A stretch of DNA of 35,820 nucleotides from Chara braunii (GCA_003427395.1 BFEA01000722.1:148956-184775); one strand, 5' to 3'; positions 8,521-18,300 are shown, counted from the first letter of the stretch. Notes: generated by a model not told the origin, from the letters alone. Made by a program: numbers and translations.

Positions 8521-10990
8521 GATAAGGTTTAACGGTTAGTAATACTAAATAGTTCTGTTCGAGGCTACTTGTACCTGCACTTGGCTAGCATTGCATGTCT
8601 TTTCCCTCTTCCCTCTGTCAGAGTTAGTTACAAGAATGGGCAATGAGGAGCATTGAGCAAGATCCCAGTGTGTAGATCCTCAATAAAGAGCTCTCTACAG
8701 TTCCAGTGCACTCTTGTGGATAAGGGACTTTAATATTAGTTGTATGACGAGTCCACAAATGTAAGAAAGTATGGTTGTCAAGCGGATTGTGCCGCCGGCG
8801 ACAACGATCCTAACTATCCATGTTTTGTGTGTGCCCTAGTTTTGGTGAAAACGAGGAAAGTTCAGTAGGCAGACTAAAACGACCTTGATTTCATAAGACC
8901 GGTTTGGGCTGACATGTAATCATGTAATGCATGGAAGTGTCGACGGTGACTAAAAAAGTAGGAAGTGACCTTGTTGGGATAAGTTGACAATGATTGTTGT
9001 GATTAGTATTTTCCTTATCAGTTTGTTTTGTCACTCAGATGCAAAATTGAGTCTATTTCATGTTTTCTTTCGGCCCCCCGGTGTATTTATCGTTAAAACA
9101 TGAGTTCAGCAAACTCGTTCGATTGATTCCCCCCGCGTGAACTATTTATAATTGTGAGTGGCACTCATGAGACCAGGGCTTATTCATTTAAGAGTGTCTG
9201 TTAAAAATAAGCGGATTGTGCCACAAGTTTTAAATTCATACAACACGTACATAGTGATAAGTAAGCGTGACGGGTCCAGAGGAAACTTAGATGAATTGGT
9301 CCCGAAAAAGAGTCCTACTTAGGTGTGTTTCCTTCGGTTTTCGTTACCTTCATGTCGTCGCCCCAGATGGGTAACAGATCGTCTGCATCTTGTATGATCG
9401 CCTACCTTCTGGCAAAATACATGTTGGATGGTGACTAAAAGAAAATTTGGTCCTTAATTGCAGCCGCTGGGTATAGTCACTGTCACGAGTGATTGGGGAT
9501 CTATTTCTGCTATCGACCGTTCCCTGCATTACTGGGTCTGGCGTGCACCGAAAGTTGAGTTTGACTTGGTGATCGAATGTTATCTCGCCTATAGGTTTTA
9601 TGATGCCTGTACGAGTGCAATACAAAATTGAAACCTTCCTTGAGCCTTACGAGCGTATTTGGTAAGAGGAGGCTTCTAGTGACACTTTGGTATTGTACGG
9701 GAGTATGGTAAGGTAAGTGGCGGTACCAGTGTGTGAAAAATGAACAAGCAAAGCGCAGTGGCAGTTGTGCTGCATGTGAGTGAGCCTCATGCAACCCTTA
9801 ATTTCGGTAGGCAAGAGACTTGTTAATGAACGATTTGAGGGTTAGACTCTAAATAAAGGTGAGGCGTCAGAAAACCTTGCAGTAAAACTGGCATCAAGAG
9901 TTAAGGGGATGCAGGCTGCAGATCTTGCCAATGAGGATTAATAACTGGCTCTTACTAGTGAGAGTCAATGGTGGAGCGCAGTCCGAAGGCTCTGACTACA
10001 TAGCTTTGCAATCCCTTTAATGTTGTTTTGAAAAGTATAGTTGGAAAGTTGCCGGCAAGGGGATAGTAACTGAGAACAAGCTCCTTTAACCGGCAGGATA
10101 AAAATCGATTAAAACCCCATGTCTCAGGTTGGAGAGGGAGTGAACTCAGTAAAAGTGTTCGGGAATACTAAGTGTGGTTCAGTGCTCTGAAGAGAGATAT
10201 TCATTCACCACTAATGATTACCGTAGGTGATCCCTTGGAATTTTCTCTTTATTTTCGCACCAAGTGACTTTTACCAAACAAGTGAAAACGAGTCATGTGT
10301 GAACTCTCGGAAGTGAGTTTCAAGTGACTCAATACTCAGAGACGTTGTCCTCTGCATCATCCCAACGGCCATATACAACCATCGAGTTGTGTTAGGTCTG
10401 ATGGTGAGGATGTCAAACAAATTAGGCCCTGCACCATTCTTGACTAGGAGTCGTGTCAGTCAGCACCTTGTATGCCATTTAAGTTGAGCTTGCAGTCTGA
10501 GGTGTTGCGTGCAACCCTACCAACGATACGTGTTGCGCTTAACCCATGCAGATGCCTAGAGATCGCTACCCAAATTCTGCGGGTAATGATCAGTTTTGAG
10601 GGAACAAGCTCTGGTCCTCTGAGTTATTATTGAATCAGAATCGTTTTGTATCAGTTACCTCTACTCGGTCATTATCTTATCTTCCCGGCAAGGCTGTATC
10701 ACTCAACAGGTACAACTGCCTGCAGTATCATATCCCAAGATTGAACTTTGAATGACAACATAAAAGGGGTTATATTTGGTGATGTTATGCAGCTGTGAAG
10801 AGTAAGGTAACTGGGAGTGCTTCTGCGTGCTTCATTGGACTAAAGACGACGTCTGGCAGATGTATCGCAATAGAGTGTAAGTCGTTGATGACTAGACTCG
10901 GTGCAGAAAGCAAACAGAGTCATTTTTCTTCTCCTCGACAAACTGATTAGAAACTTGCATAGAGTAAGCATGGGTGGTGAAAAGATTTAA
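8521..10990. other. No recognisable gene
   Basis: Short decayed coding-like runs occur, for example around 10250-10390, but none could be assigned. The 14-base word AAGCGGATTGTGCC occurs twice (near 8779 and 9211). No RNA gene or strong repeat was seen. Confidence 0.5.
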
Positions 10991-11221
10991 TCGATATCCT
11001 TTGCACTCTATCAAAATGAGTTGAAAGCTTGGGGGGAGGAAACGCCCGAGAATCTTTAGTGCTACATAAGGTTAATGAGAGAACTCGCACTGAAATTAGT
11101 GAAAGCCCGGAAAAACATCAAATACATCATATACTCCTACGGACCCGATGGAAAACTGCACAGTACCTACTCGTTCATTGAGACGATCGAACAGGCCAGG
11201 GCGAAGTCTAAGAGAGTGTGA
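10991..11221 (+). pseudogene. Isolated fragment of the gag-upstream module family
   Basis: A 76-codon frame with one internal stop (TAG near 11057) encodes a strongly charged protein piece. Its core, YIRLMRELALKLVKA followed by NIKYIIYSYGPDG, aligns by eye with the segment at 15456-15540 (YIGRLRRIALPL, then RIIVYTVY and a SHG turn) and more weakly with 15175-15245. It is therefore a relative of the modules that precede gag in the element at 13-21 kb. It lies upstream of that element's primer binding site, so it probably belongs to an older or truncated copy. It ends at a TGA just before the minisatellite. Confidence 0.5.
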
Positions 11222-11296
11222 GAGTGCTCAGATCCCTCTCCTTGAGGACTTCGCCAGCGTACCCAATCAGTAAGCAACGCACAACCCTCAGTACCC

Positions 11297-11507
11297 CAGT
11301 ACTCAACGTTGTTATCAGTGAGCAGTACTCATCGCTGTTATCAATAAGAAGTACTCAACGCTGTTATCAGTGACCAGTACTCAGCACTGTTATTAGTGAC
11401 CAGTACTCAGCGCTACTATCAGTGAGCAGTACTCAGCGCTGCTATCAAGTGAGCAGTACTCAGCGCAGCTATCAAGTGAGCAGTACTCTGTGTCGCTATC
11501 AAGTTGG
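11297..11507 (+). repeat. Minisatellite, eight 26-27-bp units
   Basis: Eight head-to-tail units begin CAGTACTCAGCGCTG (or close variants) and end in ATCAGTGAG or ATCAAGTGAG. Units in the 3' half carry one extra base. The tract sits between two module-family fragments. Confidence 0.95.
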
Positions 11508-11615
11508 CAGTATTCAATCAATATTCAATCAGTATTCAATCAGTGTTCAATCAATATTCAATGAGTTTTCAATCAGCATCTAATTGGTATTAAATCAGTA
11601 TTCAATCAACATCCA
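11508..11615 (+). repeat. Short-period ATTCAATCAGT tract
   Basis: Directly after the 26-bp minisatellite, an approximately 10-11-bp word (ATTCAATCAGT and variants) repeats about eight times. The two arrays share the CAGTATTC junction, so the second may have grown from the last unit of the first. Confidence 0.85.
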
Positions 11616-11676
11616 GTTATCCGGGTCGCTCGAACCTTCCAGCCAGAGCAAAACAGCTTCAACACTTGACTAGCAC

Positions 11677-12366
11677 ATGAGTACAGTTCAATCATTCTCG
11701 GTTGAAGAGTCGGTTTAGGCCAGTTTCAATCGGATTGCTTCCAAAGATGCCTTCCAGCATCAGTATGTAAGTGCAACTGGCTTCAAGCAAGGTGAACTAT
11801 CTATCTTCGTGGTTCATGCCGAGTTTGCGGGAGGTACCATTCAGGATTTGAGACCTTATCTGAAGAGAGGCAAGGAGACTCATGAGCATTTTGACTCAGT
11901 CTGGCTTTCGGCAGCGATGTACCTTGAGGAGAAAAAACGAGAGTTTGATGAGGGTGGGATCAAATTGATTCATAGCTTTGGGCCGAAACTCTACACTGAC
12001 TATCCCAGATCTTCAGTTCCCTTCCTTCTCACAGATGGTTCTTGTTGGGAAGACTTGGTAAAGTTAGCCAAGAGGTACATTTCCCCTGCGGTGATTGATT
12101 ACGAGGCATTGAAAGAACCCTCAGAGTTTCGGCATCTCAGACGAGGGATCTTCTCTCAACCATACCTTCCTACTCTATGGGAGGAATTTTGTGTTATGGT
12201 TGACTTCCGTGTCATGGGACTTGGATGAAAGTGTTCAGAGCTCCCAGGGTTCAAACGACTTTATATCCAGAGACCGTAGTCTCAGGGAGTACGGAGACAT
12301 AGCTCGAAGCACAGGAAACGCAGAGCAAAACGAGAGATTGAGTATATGACCCAAAGGGATGAGTGA
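11677..12366 (+). pseudogene. Gag-upstream module A, three stops
   Basis: One frame of 230 codons from an ATG at 11677 to a TGA at 12364 is broken only by TAG 11716, TGA 12226 and TAG 12277. It carries the two blocks typical of the module family. Block 1 is HAEFAGGTIQDLRPYLKRG (about 11815-11871); block 2 is SVPFLLTDGSCWEDLVK (about 12015-12065). The tail is basic (KHRKRRAKRE). Module B at 13156 matches it in order and spacing. The long open part (11809-12225) has plausible codon use. No known domain was recognised; a gag-like structural role is inferred only from the linkage of its relatives to gag. It lies upstream of the primer binding site, so it is either carried by the LTR region or left from another copy. 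Confidence 0.55.
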
Positions 12367-12813
12367 AGACTCTTTAATAGTGTTGGCTATGCTCTTTACG
12401 TGTACTCTCTGAGACTATTATGAATTTTCACATTTCCCTCACTTATCTTGTCATTGCTCGAGTCAGTCAGTTTTGTTTCTTTTGCATTGTCTCTGCCTTA
12501 AGATTGCGTTGTTTGATGATTCTGTCACAGTTCTTAAAAATTATAAAATTGGCAAATTGATGCATATATGACATACCAGAAAAGTTATGATTAATATTTG
12601 TGTGGTTCTTGCTGTTCCGAATCAAAATAAAAGATTTCTAAGACCGGGGACTGGCGAAGACCGTAATTTAAGGGTCTCACTCGAAGCCGGACGCACACAT
12701 CAGGAAGGGATTTGCTTTATTTAATTTATTTTATTTATTGCTATCAGGAACAAAAATCCTGCGTGACAGCCTGTTGGCTTTCTGGTCACCCGAAGTGACC
12801 CGACTGAGAAAAG
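12367..12813 (+). repeat. Candidate 3' part of a 5' LTR
   Basis: This stretch ends exactly at the primer binding site, where an LTR is expected. It contains no coding, has an AATAAAA poly(A)-like signal near 12626 and an AT-rich run at about 12715-12740, and closes with a 6-bp hairpin (12784-12789/12795-12800). The 5' boundary is unknown, the 3' end lacks a clean CA, and I could not find a second copy downstream of the integrase by eye. Confidence 0.4.
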
Positions 12814-12831
12814 TGGCGCCGTTGCCGGGGA
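12814..12831 (+). promoter_or_regulatory. Primer binding site, tRNA-Asp type
   Basis: TGGCGCCGTTGCCGGGGA is the exact reverse complement of the 3' end of plant cytosolic tRNA-Asp(GUC) including CCA, 18 of 18 bases. The match stops at the next base, so this is a priming site and not a tRNA gene. It marks the start of minus-strand DNA synthesis, just downstream of a 5' LTR, and fixes the element as plus strand. tRNA-Asp priming is known for some plant Ty3/Gypsy elements. Confidence 0.9.
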
Positions 12832-13002
12832 CATAAAAATTTTCCGTGTCCGGAACGAGATTGGGTCAGTATAAACTTTGAGTTTTTTATTAGGGTTTGA
12901 GGACTGTTGACAATTCCTGAATTTTTAGACTGACTCTATTATTTTGATTGAGACATCATTCTCTTGGAAATTCTCAGTTACTGATTGAGTCTTATCTCTT
13001 CA

Positions 13003-13548
13003 TGTGTGAGGTACCACACTAGACCGGAGGATAAAACTAACTTCACTTATTGGAGAGCATCAAGCTTGATCACAGGTGTGTCTTATGAGCCCTTAACGTC
13101 CTTGAAAAACTTAGAAAGAAGAGAACGAGTCAAAGGGTAAGAAATTCCATCAAGAATGTTAACTACTGATTCACAGAAAGAGCTCTCAAAATTTAATATG
13201 AAAGGGGTATTCCCCTATCAGTACGAGCATAGTTTGGCTTACCACTCTAGCAGTTCGACCATCCGTGTCATGCTGGCTCACTTCTTGGAGGGAGATATCT
13301 ATGATATTCGTCCCTATATCAAGAAGGGAGACTGCAATGATGGTGAGGCCTTTAACTGGCTATGGGAAATTGTCGTTCAGTCTATCTATGATGAAAAGGC
13401 AAATCTAATTAGGCGAAAGAAGAAAATGGAATGGGGGGTAATGCATGTAACCTATAGGACAATTCCAATTCCGCCTGTTCCTGAGAGCTACTGTAACGGG
13501 AGTAATTGGTTGTCAATAATTAACATGGTACTGAGGTGGAAGAAATGA
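13003..13548 (+). pseudogene. Gag-upstream module B (130-aa open part from 13156)
   Basis: A single frame begins about 170 nt after the primer binding site. Its first part (from 13009: RYHTRPEDKTNFTYWRASS) is interrupted by one TAA at 13138. The rest, from ATG 13156, is open for 130 codons. Block 1 is HFLEGDIYDIRPYIKKG (about 13280-13330); block 2 is PIPPVPESYCNGSNWLSII (about 13465-13525). Both align with modules A, C, D and E. This is likely the N-terminal part of a very long gag polyprotein: the next module follows at once in another frame (13547), so an indel separates them. No named domain was recognised. The leader between the primer binding site and 13003 looks non-coding. Confidence 0.55.
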
Positions 13549-14044
13549 GAAGGCTGTCATAAGAGCAAGAGAAACTTCAGCAGAGAAAATCAAACAAAAA
13601 AGACTGAAATTTGACAGAGGCTCAGGTCCGAGCAAGGAAAAAGTCGAATGCCTCTTGAGATCACTGAACGCTTTAAGTGAGAAAGAAGTGTTCTCGTACA
13701 AGATTATCAAGTATGAGATAGTTGAGAGTGGATGGGAGCAGGAACGATTTTATGTCATGACATTTCACTTTACAGACCTGGACACATATGATGTAAGAAT
13801 TTATGTTCCTAAAGAAAGAAGTGTTAATGTTGTGTATGAGAGATGATAGGAATTTGCTGAGGAAGCAGTACTGAAAAAGAAAGAGAGATTTTAGTGAGAA
13901 AATAAGTGCTTCATTGGATCTATTCGGTTTGCTGTATTTTAGGGATTCCGAACTCCTCCTTTACCTGATATTTTTTCAAGAAACAATTGGTCGACAATGA
14001 TTGAGTTTGCACTGAAAGTGAGAGGAGACCAAAGACGCAAATGA
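13547..14044 (+). pseudogene. Gag-upstream module C, several stops
   Basis: One frame of 165 codons to TGA 14042, with stops at 13844, 13847, 13892, 13895 and near 13934 but no frameshift. It starts with a basic helix-like linker (KAVIRARETSAEKIKQKR), then LLRSLNALSEKEVFSY, KIIKYEIVESGW and HFTDLDTYDVRIYVPKE (block 1, to about 13816). Later comes RTPPLPDIFSRNNWSTMIEF (block 2, about 13940-14000). Order and spacing match modules B and D, with block 1 of successive modules about 480-490 nt apart. Unknown function; the tight linkage suggests it was part of the gag precursor. Confidence 0.5.
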
Positions 14045-14082
14045 GTCAACCATACGTATCTTCAATAGTGAGACTCTAGTTT

Positions 14083-14544
14083 AGGCCGGAAAGAGGATAT
14101 AGGAGGCTGAGTAAGGAGGATTCTGATAAACTACTCAGTTCTCTTAATTCTGTAACAAAGAGAGTTGTGACTCCCTACGAAATTGTGAGGTATGAGGCAC
14201 TAAAGAATCTGGGATGGGAACTTGATGGTATGTATGTTCTTACCTGGTATTTTATTGACCTTTATGAGTTTGACATTGGGATCTACGTATCACGACATAG
14301 GTTTGAAGAGTGTTGAATTAGTCGATGCTGGCAACGAGCATCACATATTGTGCATGACGAAAAGGGAAGACTTGAACAGGTAGGGGAAAGTTTCTCGTGG
14401 AGTACGTATGTCATACCCTTTACTGGGATATAGTCTCCATTTGTTGAAGGGTTTATGTTTTTAAATAATAATTGGTTAGTCATTATAGATTTTATATGGA
14501 AGGTGATGAGGGCTCAAGAGGAATACTCTCAACAGCAAGGATAA
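14083..14544 (+). pseudogene. Gag-upstream module D, two stops
   Basis: The frame opens with RPERGYRRLSKEDSDKLL, then SLNSVTKRV, YEIVRYEALKNLGW and YFIDLYEFDIGIYVSRH (block 1, to about 14300). It ends with FVEGFMFLNNNWLVIIDF (block 2, about 14435-14495). The internal stops are a TGA near 14314 and a TAG near 14431; the frame closes with TAA 14542. The GYRRLS opening recurs as GYNRRLS at about 15408, showing that a module boundary motif exists. It is in a different frame from modules C and E, so small indels separate the modules today. Confidence 0.5.
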
Positions 14545-15038
14545 TTGTTGTGAGAGGTAAACCATATAAAGAAACTGGGTCCCATAATTCCTTCGTAATT
14601 CTGAGGTACGAGACCTGTGTAAGAGGGCAAATAATATTTCACATTTCAGTGATCAAATTCCTGAACACCGGCAGCCTGGACGTGAGGATTTACGCTCCAG
14701 CATGCCTAGAGAAGGAAGTTGGTTGTTTGGAATGCCGACTTGGAGCTTATATCAGTCTTATAAGGACAATTGAGTGGCTGAAAAAAATACAGAGAAAAGT
14801 AACTTGGGGAGAAGGAATAAGGCAATTTGAGAGACTCTTTGTCTTTTTAACTACTGATTGCTTTAACGACAGGAAAGACTGGTCGCCTTTTCTTGAAGTC
14901 ATTGTCGTAATAAGTAACACAAAGGAGAGTGACTCCACAGCGGTGATAAAGTCTTTACCCTTAAATGCTTTTGAACGCAAGTTTGAAATCCTTAATTACA
15001 CTTTCCATGAGGTCTACCTCTCCTTACGCTATCTATAA
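14525..15038 (+). pseudogene. Gag-upstream module E (long open frame)
   Basis: The open frame reaches back to 14472, but module similarity starts at about 14525. Landmarks are FVILRYETCVRG, IKFLNTGSLDVRIYAP (block 1, about 14660-14701) and FLTTDCFNDRKDWSPFLEV (block 2, about 14846-14905). Its last part (LPLNAFERKFEILNYTF, about 14955-15005) looks like the start of a further module. From here to 16427 the reading frame does not change; only six stop codons (15036, 15039, 15336, 15564, 15597, 15900) interrupt some 630 codons, so modules E-H and gag were one ORF. A separate functional protein is unlikely. Confidence 0.55.
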
Positions 15039-15047
15039 TGATCGATA

Positions 15048-15338
15048 ATGTCTGGTCTCGTTGAAAAACTAACATTCGGAGTTGTATTGGAGGGAAGAGT
15101 GGTCAAGACAGAAAGGATTCCTCGGATCTCAGACAGGAACTTCTCTGCTTCGGATGAGCTTGAGTTTTTGCAACCTTTCTTTGATTGGATGAGAGATTTT
15201 GCCATAAAAATCGTCATTGACCAGACTGAGATTAGTTATTTACTGAAGGTAGTGAGAGTGAGAATTACTGAGAGAATATCATATCACTCCTCTAGAGAAC
15301 GAGTCTCTTTTGCCAAGAGAATCAACAACGATCCATAA
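15048..15338 (+). pseudogene. Gag-upstream module F
   Basis: 96 codons open in the common gag frame. It contains SDELEFLQPFFDWMRDFA and TEISYLLKVVRV, which resemble the module G core and the isolated fragment at 10991-11221: an acidic helix, then a WMRDFA- or LRRIA-type helix, then an I-x-Y strand. It ends at TAA 15336, with module G continuing in frame after one codon. It has no recognisable catalytic motif. The likely role is structural, as part of gag; this is inference from linkage. Confidence 0.45.
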
Positions 15339-15341
15339 GCC

Positions 15342-15620
15342 ATGCAATTTGACCATGAGATTATAGACCTAACACGGTACTTCACGATCCGGGGTACTGT
15401 GAAAGGATATAACAGAAGATTGAGTAGGGATGATGAAAGGAAATTAATTGAGGATTATATTGGAAGGTTGAGAAGGATTGCGTTACCTTTGATTACCACC
15501 CAGCGTATTATTGTCTACACTGTCTATGTAAAAAATTCTCATGGGGTGGAGCAAACAAAAAAATAGATAAATGAAATTGCCAGAAGAGTAAAAGATTGAA
15601 AAACAAGAGAGAAGAAAACA
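15342..15620 (+). pseudogene. Gag-upstream module G
   Basis: In the common gag frame, with TAG 15564 and TGA 15597 as the only breaks. Core: TVKGYNRRLSRDDERKLIED, then YIGRLRRIALPL, RIIVYTVYVKNSHG and a basic INEIARRVKD helix after the first stop. The GYNRRLS start repeats that of module D, and the rest parallels the fragment at 10991-11221. Predicted mostly helical and highly charged. No named domain was recognised. Confidence 0.45.
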
Positions 15621-16427
15621 AAAGTGACAGAAAAAAAGATAAGAGAATATCGGGGGAAGTTTATGGTCAAAATGGTTGGACGAGGGAGACTTAGTTCCTC
15701 TACAGAGACTCATGAAGAGACCCTGGTTGGTGTTATACGAGAGTGGGTCGAGATAGTTGGCACGATAAAAGGAAGGTCAGATATCGCAAGAGCAAAGAGG
15801 TCAGATGAAAGAATTTCATGCTTGAGAGGACCTCAAGTAAATGATTTTTTTTATAAATATGAACTATTTGGTCTAAGTTATGGCTGGATAGACAAACAAT
15901 GACTCAAACACCTTCTATCTTATTACGATACTGACTCAAGGTTGGTTGTCCAAGAGTTGATGGAATTGGCTACAACATGGGAAGAAGTTAAAAAGAGAAT
16001 GAAGAGAGAGTTTGAGCTACCACCAAGGACTTACTCAACATCAGAAGAGCTAAGTATGACACCTTCAATGTCTTCCTTCAAACTTCTATCCAAACAGCTA
16101 GGAAAATTTTATACTTGGATGAGGCTTAGAGATGTCATATATTTTATGACTGATTTAACAGATAATGAGAGACAGACTGTTTTCAATCAAACTCAACACA
16201 ACCCTCTTAGATGGGATGAAATGATTGCAATAGTTAGAACTCTGCGTATGGTCTCACACAAAAAATGGTCACTGAATCAGATCAGTACACTGACTGAAGA
16301 CTATGAGACCGATAATGGTATGAACAGAGGGAACAATTTAAGTGCTCAAAATCTTATTCATCGAGTTATGGTCAATTACATGCCTGCTAATCATGTTGCT
16401 GATGAAAAAAAAAAAAAAAAAGGTTGA
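15621..16427 (+). pseudogene. Gag capsid-like region (Retrotrans_gag type)
   Basis: In the same frame as modules E-G, with one stop (TGA 15900). The first part has the GRGRLSSSTETHEETL module-start motif. After CLRGPQVNDFFYKYEL comes the capsid-like domain: LKHLLSYYDTDSRLVVQEL followed by TWEEVKKRMKREFELPP, the W-x-E-x-K...F pattern typical of retrotransposon gag. A helical region follows (RWDEMIAIVRTLRM, about 16210-16255). Gag assembles the virus-like particle. The frame is lost at an A17 run (16405-16421), after which coding resumes one frame over. Confidence 0.75.
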
Positions 16428-16845
16428 CAACGAAGATGAAGAATATGATGATAGTTATGGTAAGAAAGGAGATTCCTCCAGGTCGAGAAAGAACAGAGGG
16501 AATGGTGTAAAGGAGAACAGGAAAAGAAGGAAGTATGATGAGCGTCCAAGGAAGAGTTTTATCTATTATTATTATGGTGAAGGAGGTCATACTACCACCT
16601 ACTGTAAGCCTTTGGAGGAGGATGTGAAGAGTGGGGTGACTAAAAAGGATGCAATATGTCATATCTGTGACAGTTCATGGAACAAATTGGATCTCATGCA
16701 TCCTGGAGGTATGAGACTTCTTGCCCTTAAACATGAAGAGAATATGAAGAAAAAGAAGAAGAAAAAGGTCAGTGTGCATGTTCACTTCTTCATTGGTGAA
16801 TTGTCTGAGGAGCTTGTACAAAGACTGATGTCTCTCTTTTACTGA
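16425..16845 (+). pseudogene. Gag nucleocapsid region with damaged zinc knuckle
   Basis: After the A run the frame continues as an acidic then very basic stretch (RSRKNRGNGVKENRKRRKY), then YYYYGEGGHTTTYC at about 16567-16608. The family pattern is C-x2-C-x4-H-x4-C; here the last H and C are present but both leading cysteines read tyrosine (TAT instead of TGT). A second C-x2-C (CHIC) lies about 16657. The nucleocapsid part normally binds element RNA. Two TGT-to-TAT changes would abolish zinc binding, consistent with a dead copy. Confidence 0.65.
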
Positions 16846-16922
16846 CTGAATTGTCTCTACAGTCTTTAACACTAGGGCTATCGTTATGAGAGAGTTCAAT
16901 TTTTCTGATTCCTTATGAGTTA

Positions 16923-17308
16923 GTGACATTTTCTTCTAGTGAGCACCCTTGTTCAGCCAACATGATGTCTTTTGAGAGTGATCTACCACCGGAGCTCATC
17001 ATGGAACCCAATGAGGTGCTTGGAGAAGTGAAAAATCTTCATGCACGTTTTACGTCACAAATGATAGAGGAAAAAAAGAAAATAAAGGCCGAAGAGACTC
17101 TAATTGACATTCTTGATTATCAAGAACCAGACCCTCAATTTAAGAAGAGTGAGTAAGGGAAGAAGAGAAAATTCATCCTCAATAGTAAGTTGGAAGATGA
17201 AACTGTAATTACAAAAGTGTTAGAAGAAACAAAAGTGATTTTGTCTTTCAAAGAGGCAATGACGTTAACACCAAAGTTGAGAGAAAAACTAAGAGAAGTT
17301 GATTGATA
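16923..17308 (+). pseudogene. Gag-pol linker
   Basis: A frame running from 16923 with one TAA at 17154 and ending at the TGATAA at 17305-17310. It encodes an acidic/lysine-rich, probably disordered linker (DLPPELIMEPNEVLGEVKNL, and later FKEAMTLTPKLREKLREV). No catalytic motif. It joins the nucleocapsid and protease regions; it shifts frame relative to both, so indels flank it. Confidence 0.5.
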
Positions 17309-17856
17309 AGAAAATGAAGGTTGTTAATTATCTGGGACCAGTCTTTCCCAGCCAAGTCAACACGACTTTACCAGGATGTAAGATGACATTTGCAACCATT
17401 GGCTGTGGGTATTTGACTATCTACATTAATCAGGTGAAAATTCGAGCCCTTGTGGATTCTGGGGCAGAAAGGATACTTCTCTCTGAGAGAGTTACGCAAA
17501 TTTGTGACCTGACCATTGATAGGTCATCAAAGCAAATATTAAGTAATATTGTTGGGCAACTTTTCGTAGCAGGGTTTATTGACAACTTACCTATCAAGGT
17601 TGGAATGATGTCAGTCGAACTGTTGGGATTCGTGGTGCCAGACCTAGACCATGATTGTATTATTGACACTTCATTTTTACAGAGGATGAAAGTTGTCCAG
17701 TTCTTCAGTCACGGGGGTAATCCTGGATTGGCTTGCAAGATCCGGAGATTGCACAAGAACAAACCTTTATGGGTTATACGTCCCATCATCATAAGAATAA
17801 GATATCAGTCAACTCAATCAGGAGGGAATAATTTGTTGAGAATATATAAAAGATAA
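17299..17856 (+). pseudogene. Retropepsin (aspartic protease) of element 2
   Basis: 185 open codons. The active-site motif VDSGAE sits at residues 52-57 (codons from 17452), preceded by the usual IKALVDSGA-like strand (VKIRALVDSGAE) and followed by LLSERV. A hydrophobic Asp-containing strand follows (VPDLDHDCIIDTSFLQRM), typical of clan AA proteases of Ty3/Gypsy elements. Such proteases act as dimers to cut the Gag-Pol polyprotein. The domain itself is open. The element-level damage and the separate frame mean it is no longer made as part of Gag-Pol; the start at 17299 is only the ORF limit. Confidence 0.75.
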
Positions 17857-18300
17857 AAGGAAATAATAAGCAAGAAGTCAAGGAGGAAGTTTTAGTTGAT
17901 ATAAATCAGATGTCAAACATGATGAAAGTTATTGGCAAACTTAAAGATGAGGATGAACATATTGAAGCGTTCAAGAGGGTTGTTGAAACTGTTAAGAGCG
18001 GGAAAATAGAGTTAAAGTTTGCATCAACTCATCATTTTTTAGAAAAATACTCACTAGGTAAAAAAGAAAATACAAGTTCAAAAGGTTGAAGAAGAACCCT
18101 GTGGCAGTCCTAATTGAAATGATTATGATGAAGCACTGAAAAAAAAAATAAGAATTATTAAAACATTAAGGAAATCTGCAAAATTGGGGAACAGAGTCAC
18201 CAAACAAAGATTTGACAAAATGAAGGTGGAATCAGATCAATTTATTTTCCATGTCGAGAAAGAATATATATTCAAAGTGTGTCAATAATTTTCTAGAACA
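17857..18300 (+). pseudogene. Decayed protease-RT linker
   Basis: Coding-like pieces in changing frames: near 17880-18080, EEVLVDINQMSNMMKVIGKL and later KSGKIELKFAS, then charged pieces near 18200-18290. Several stops and at least one frameshift occur. No motif was recognised; it occupies the place of the tether between protease and reverse transcriptase. Confidence 0.4.

Noticed and set aside
8779-9226. Repeated word AAGCGGATTGTGCC as a regulatory motif
   Set aside because: Only two copies with unrelated flanks; no positional logic.
11281-11620. CRISPR-like array
   Set aside because: The units are contiguous without unique spacers, and the window is eukaryotic; it is a minisatellite.
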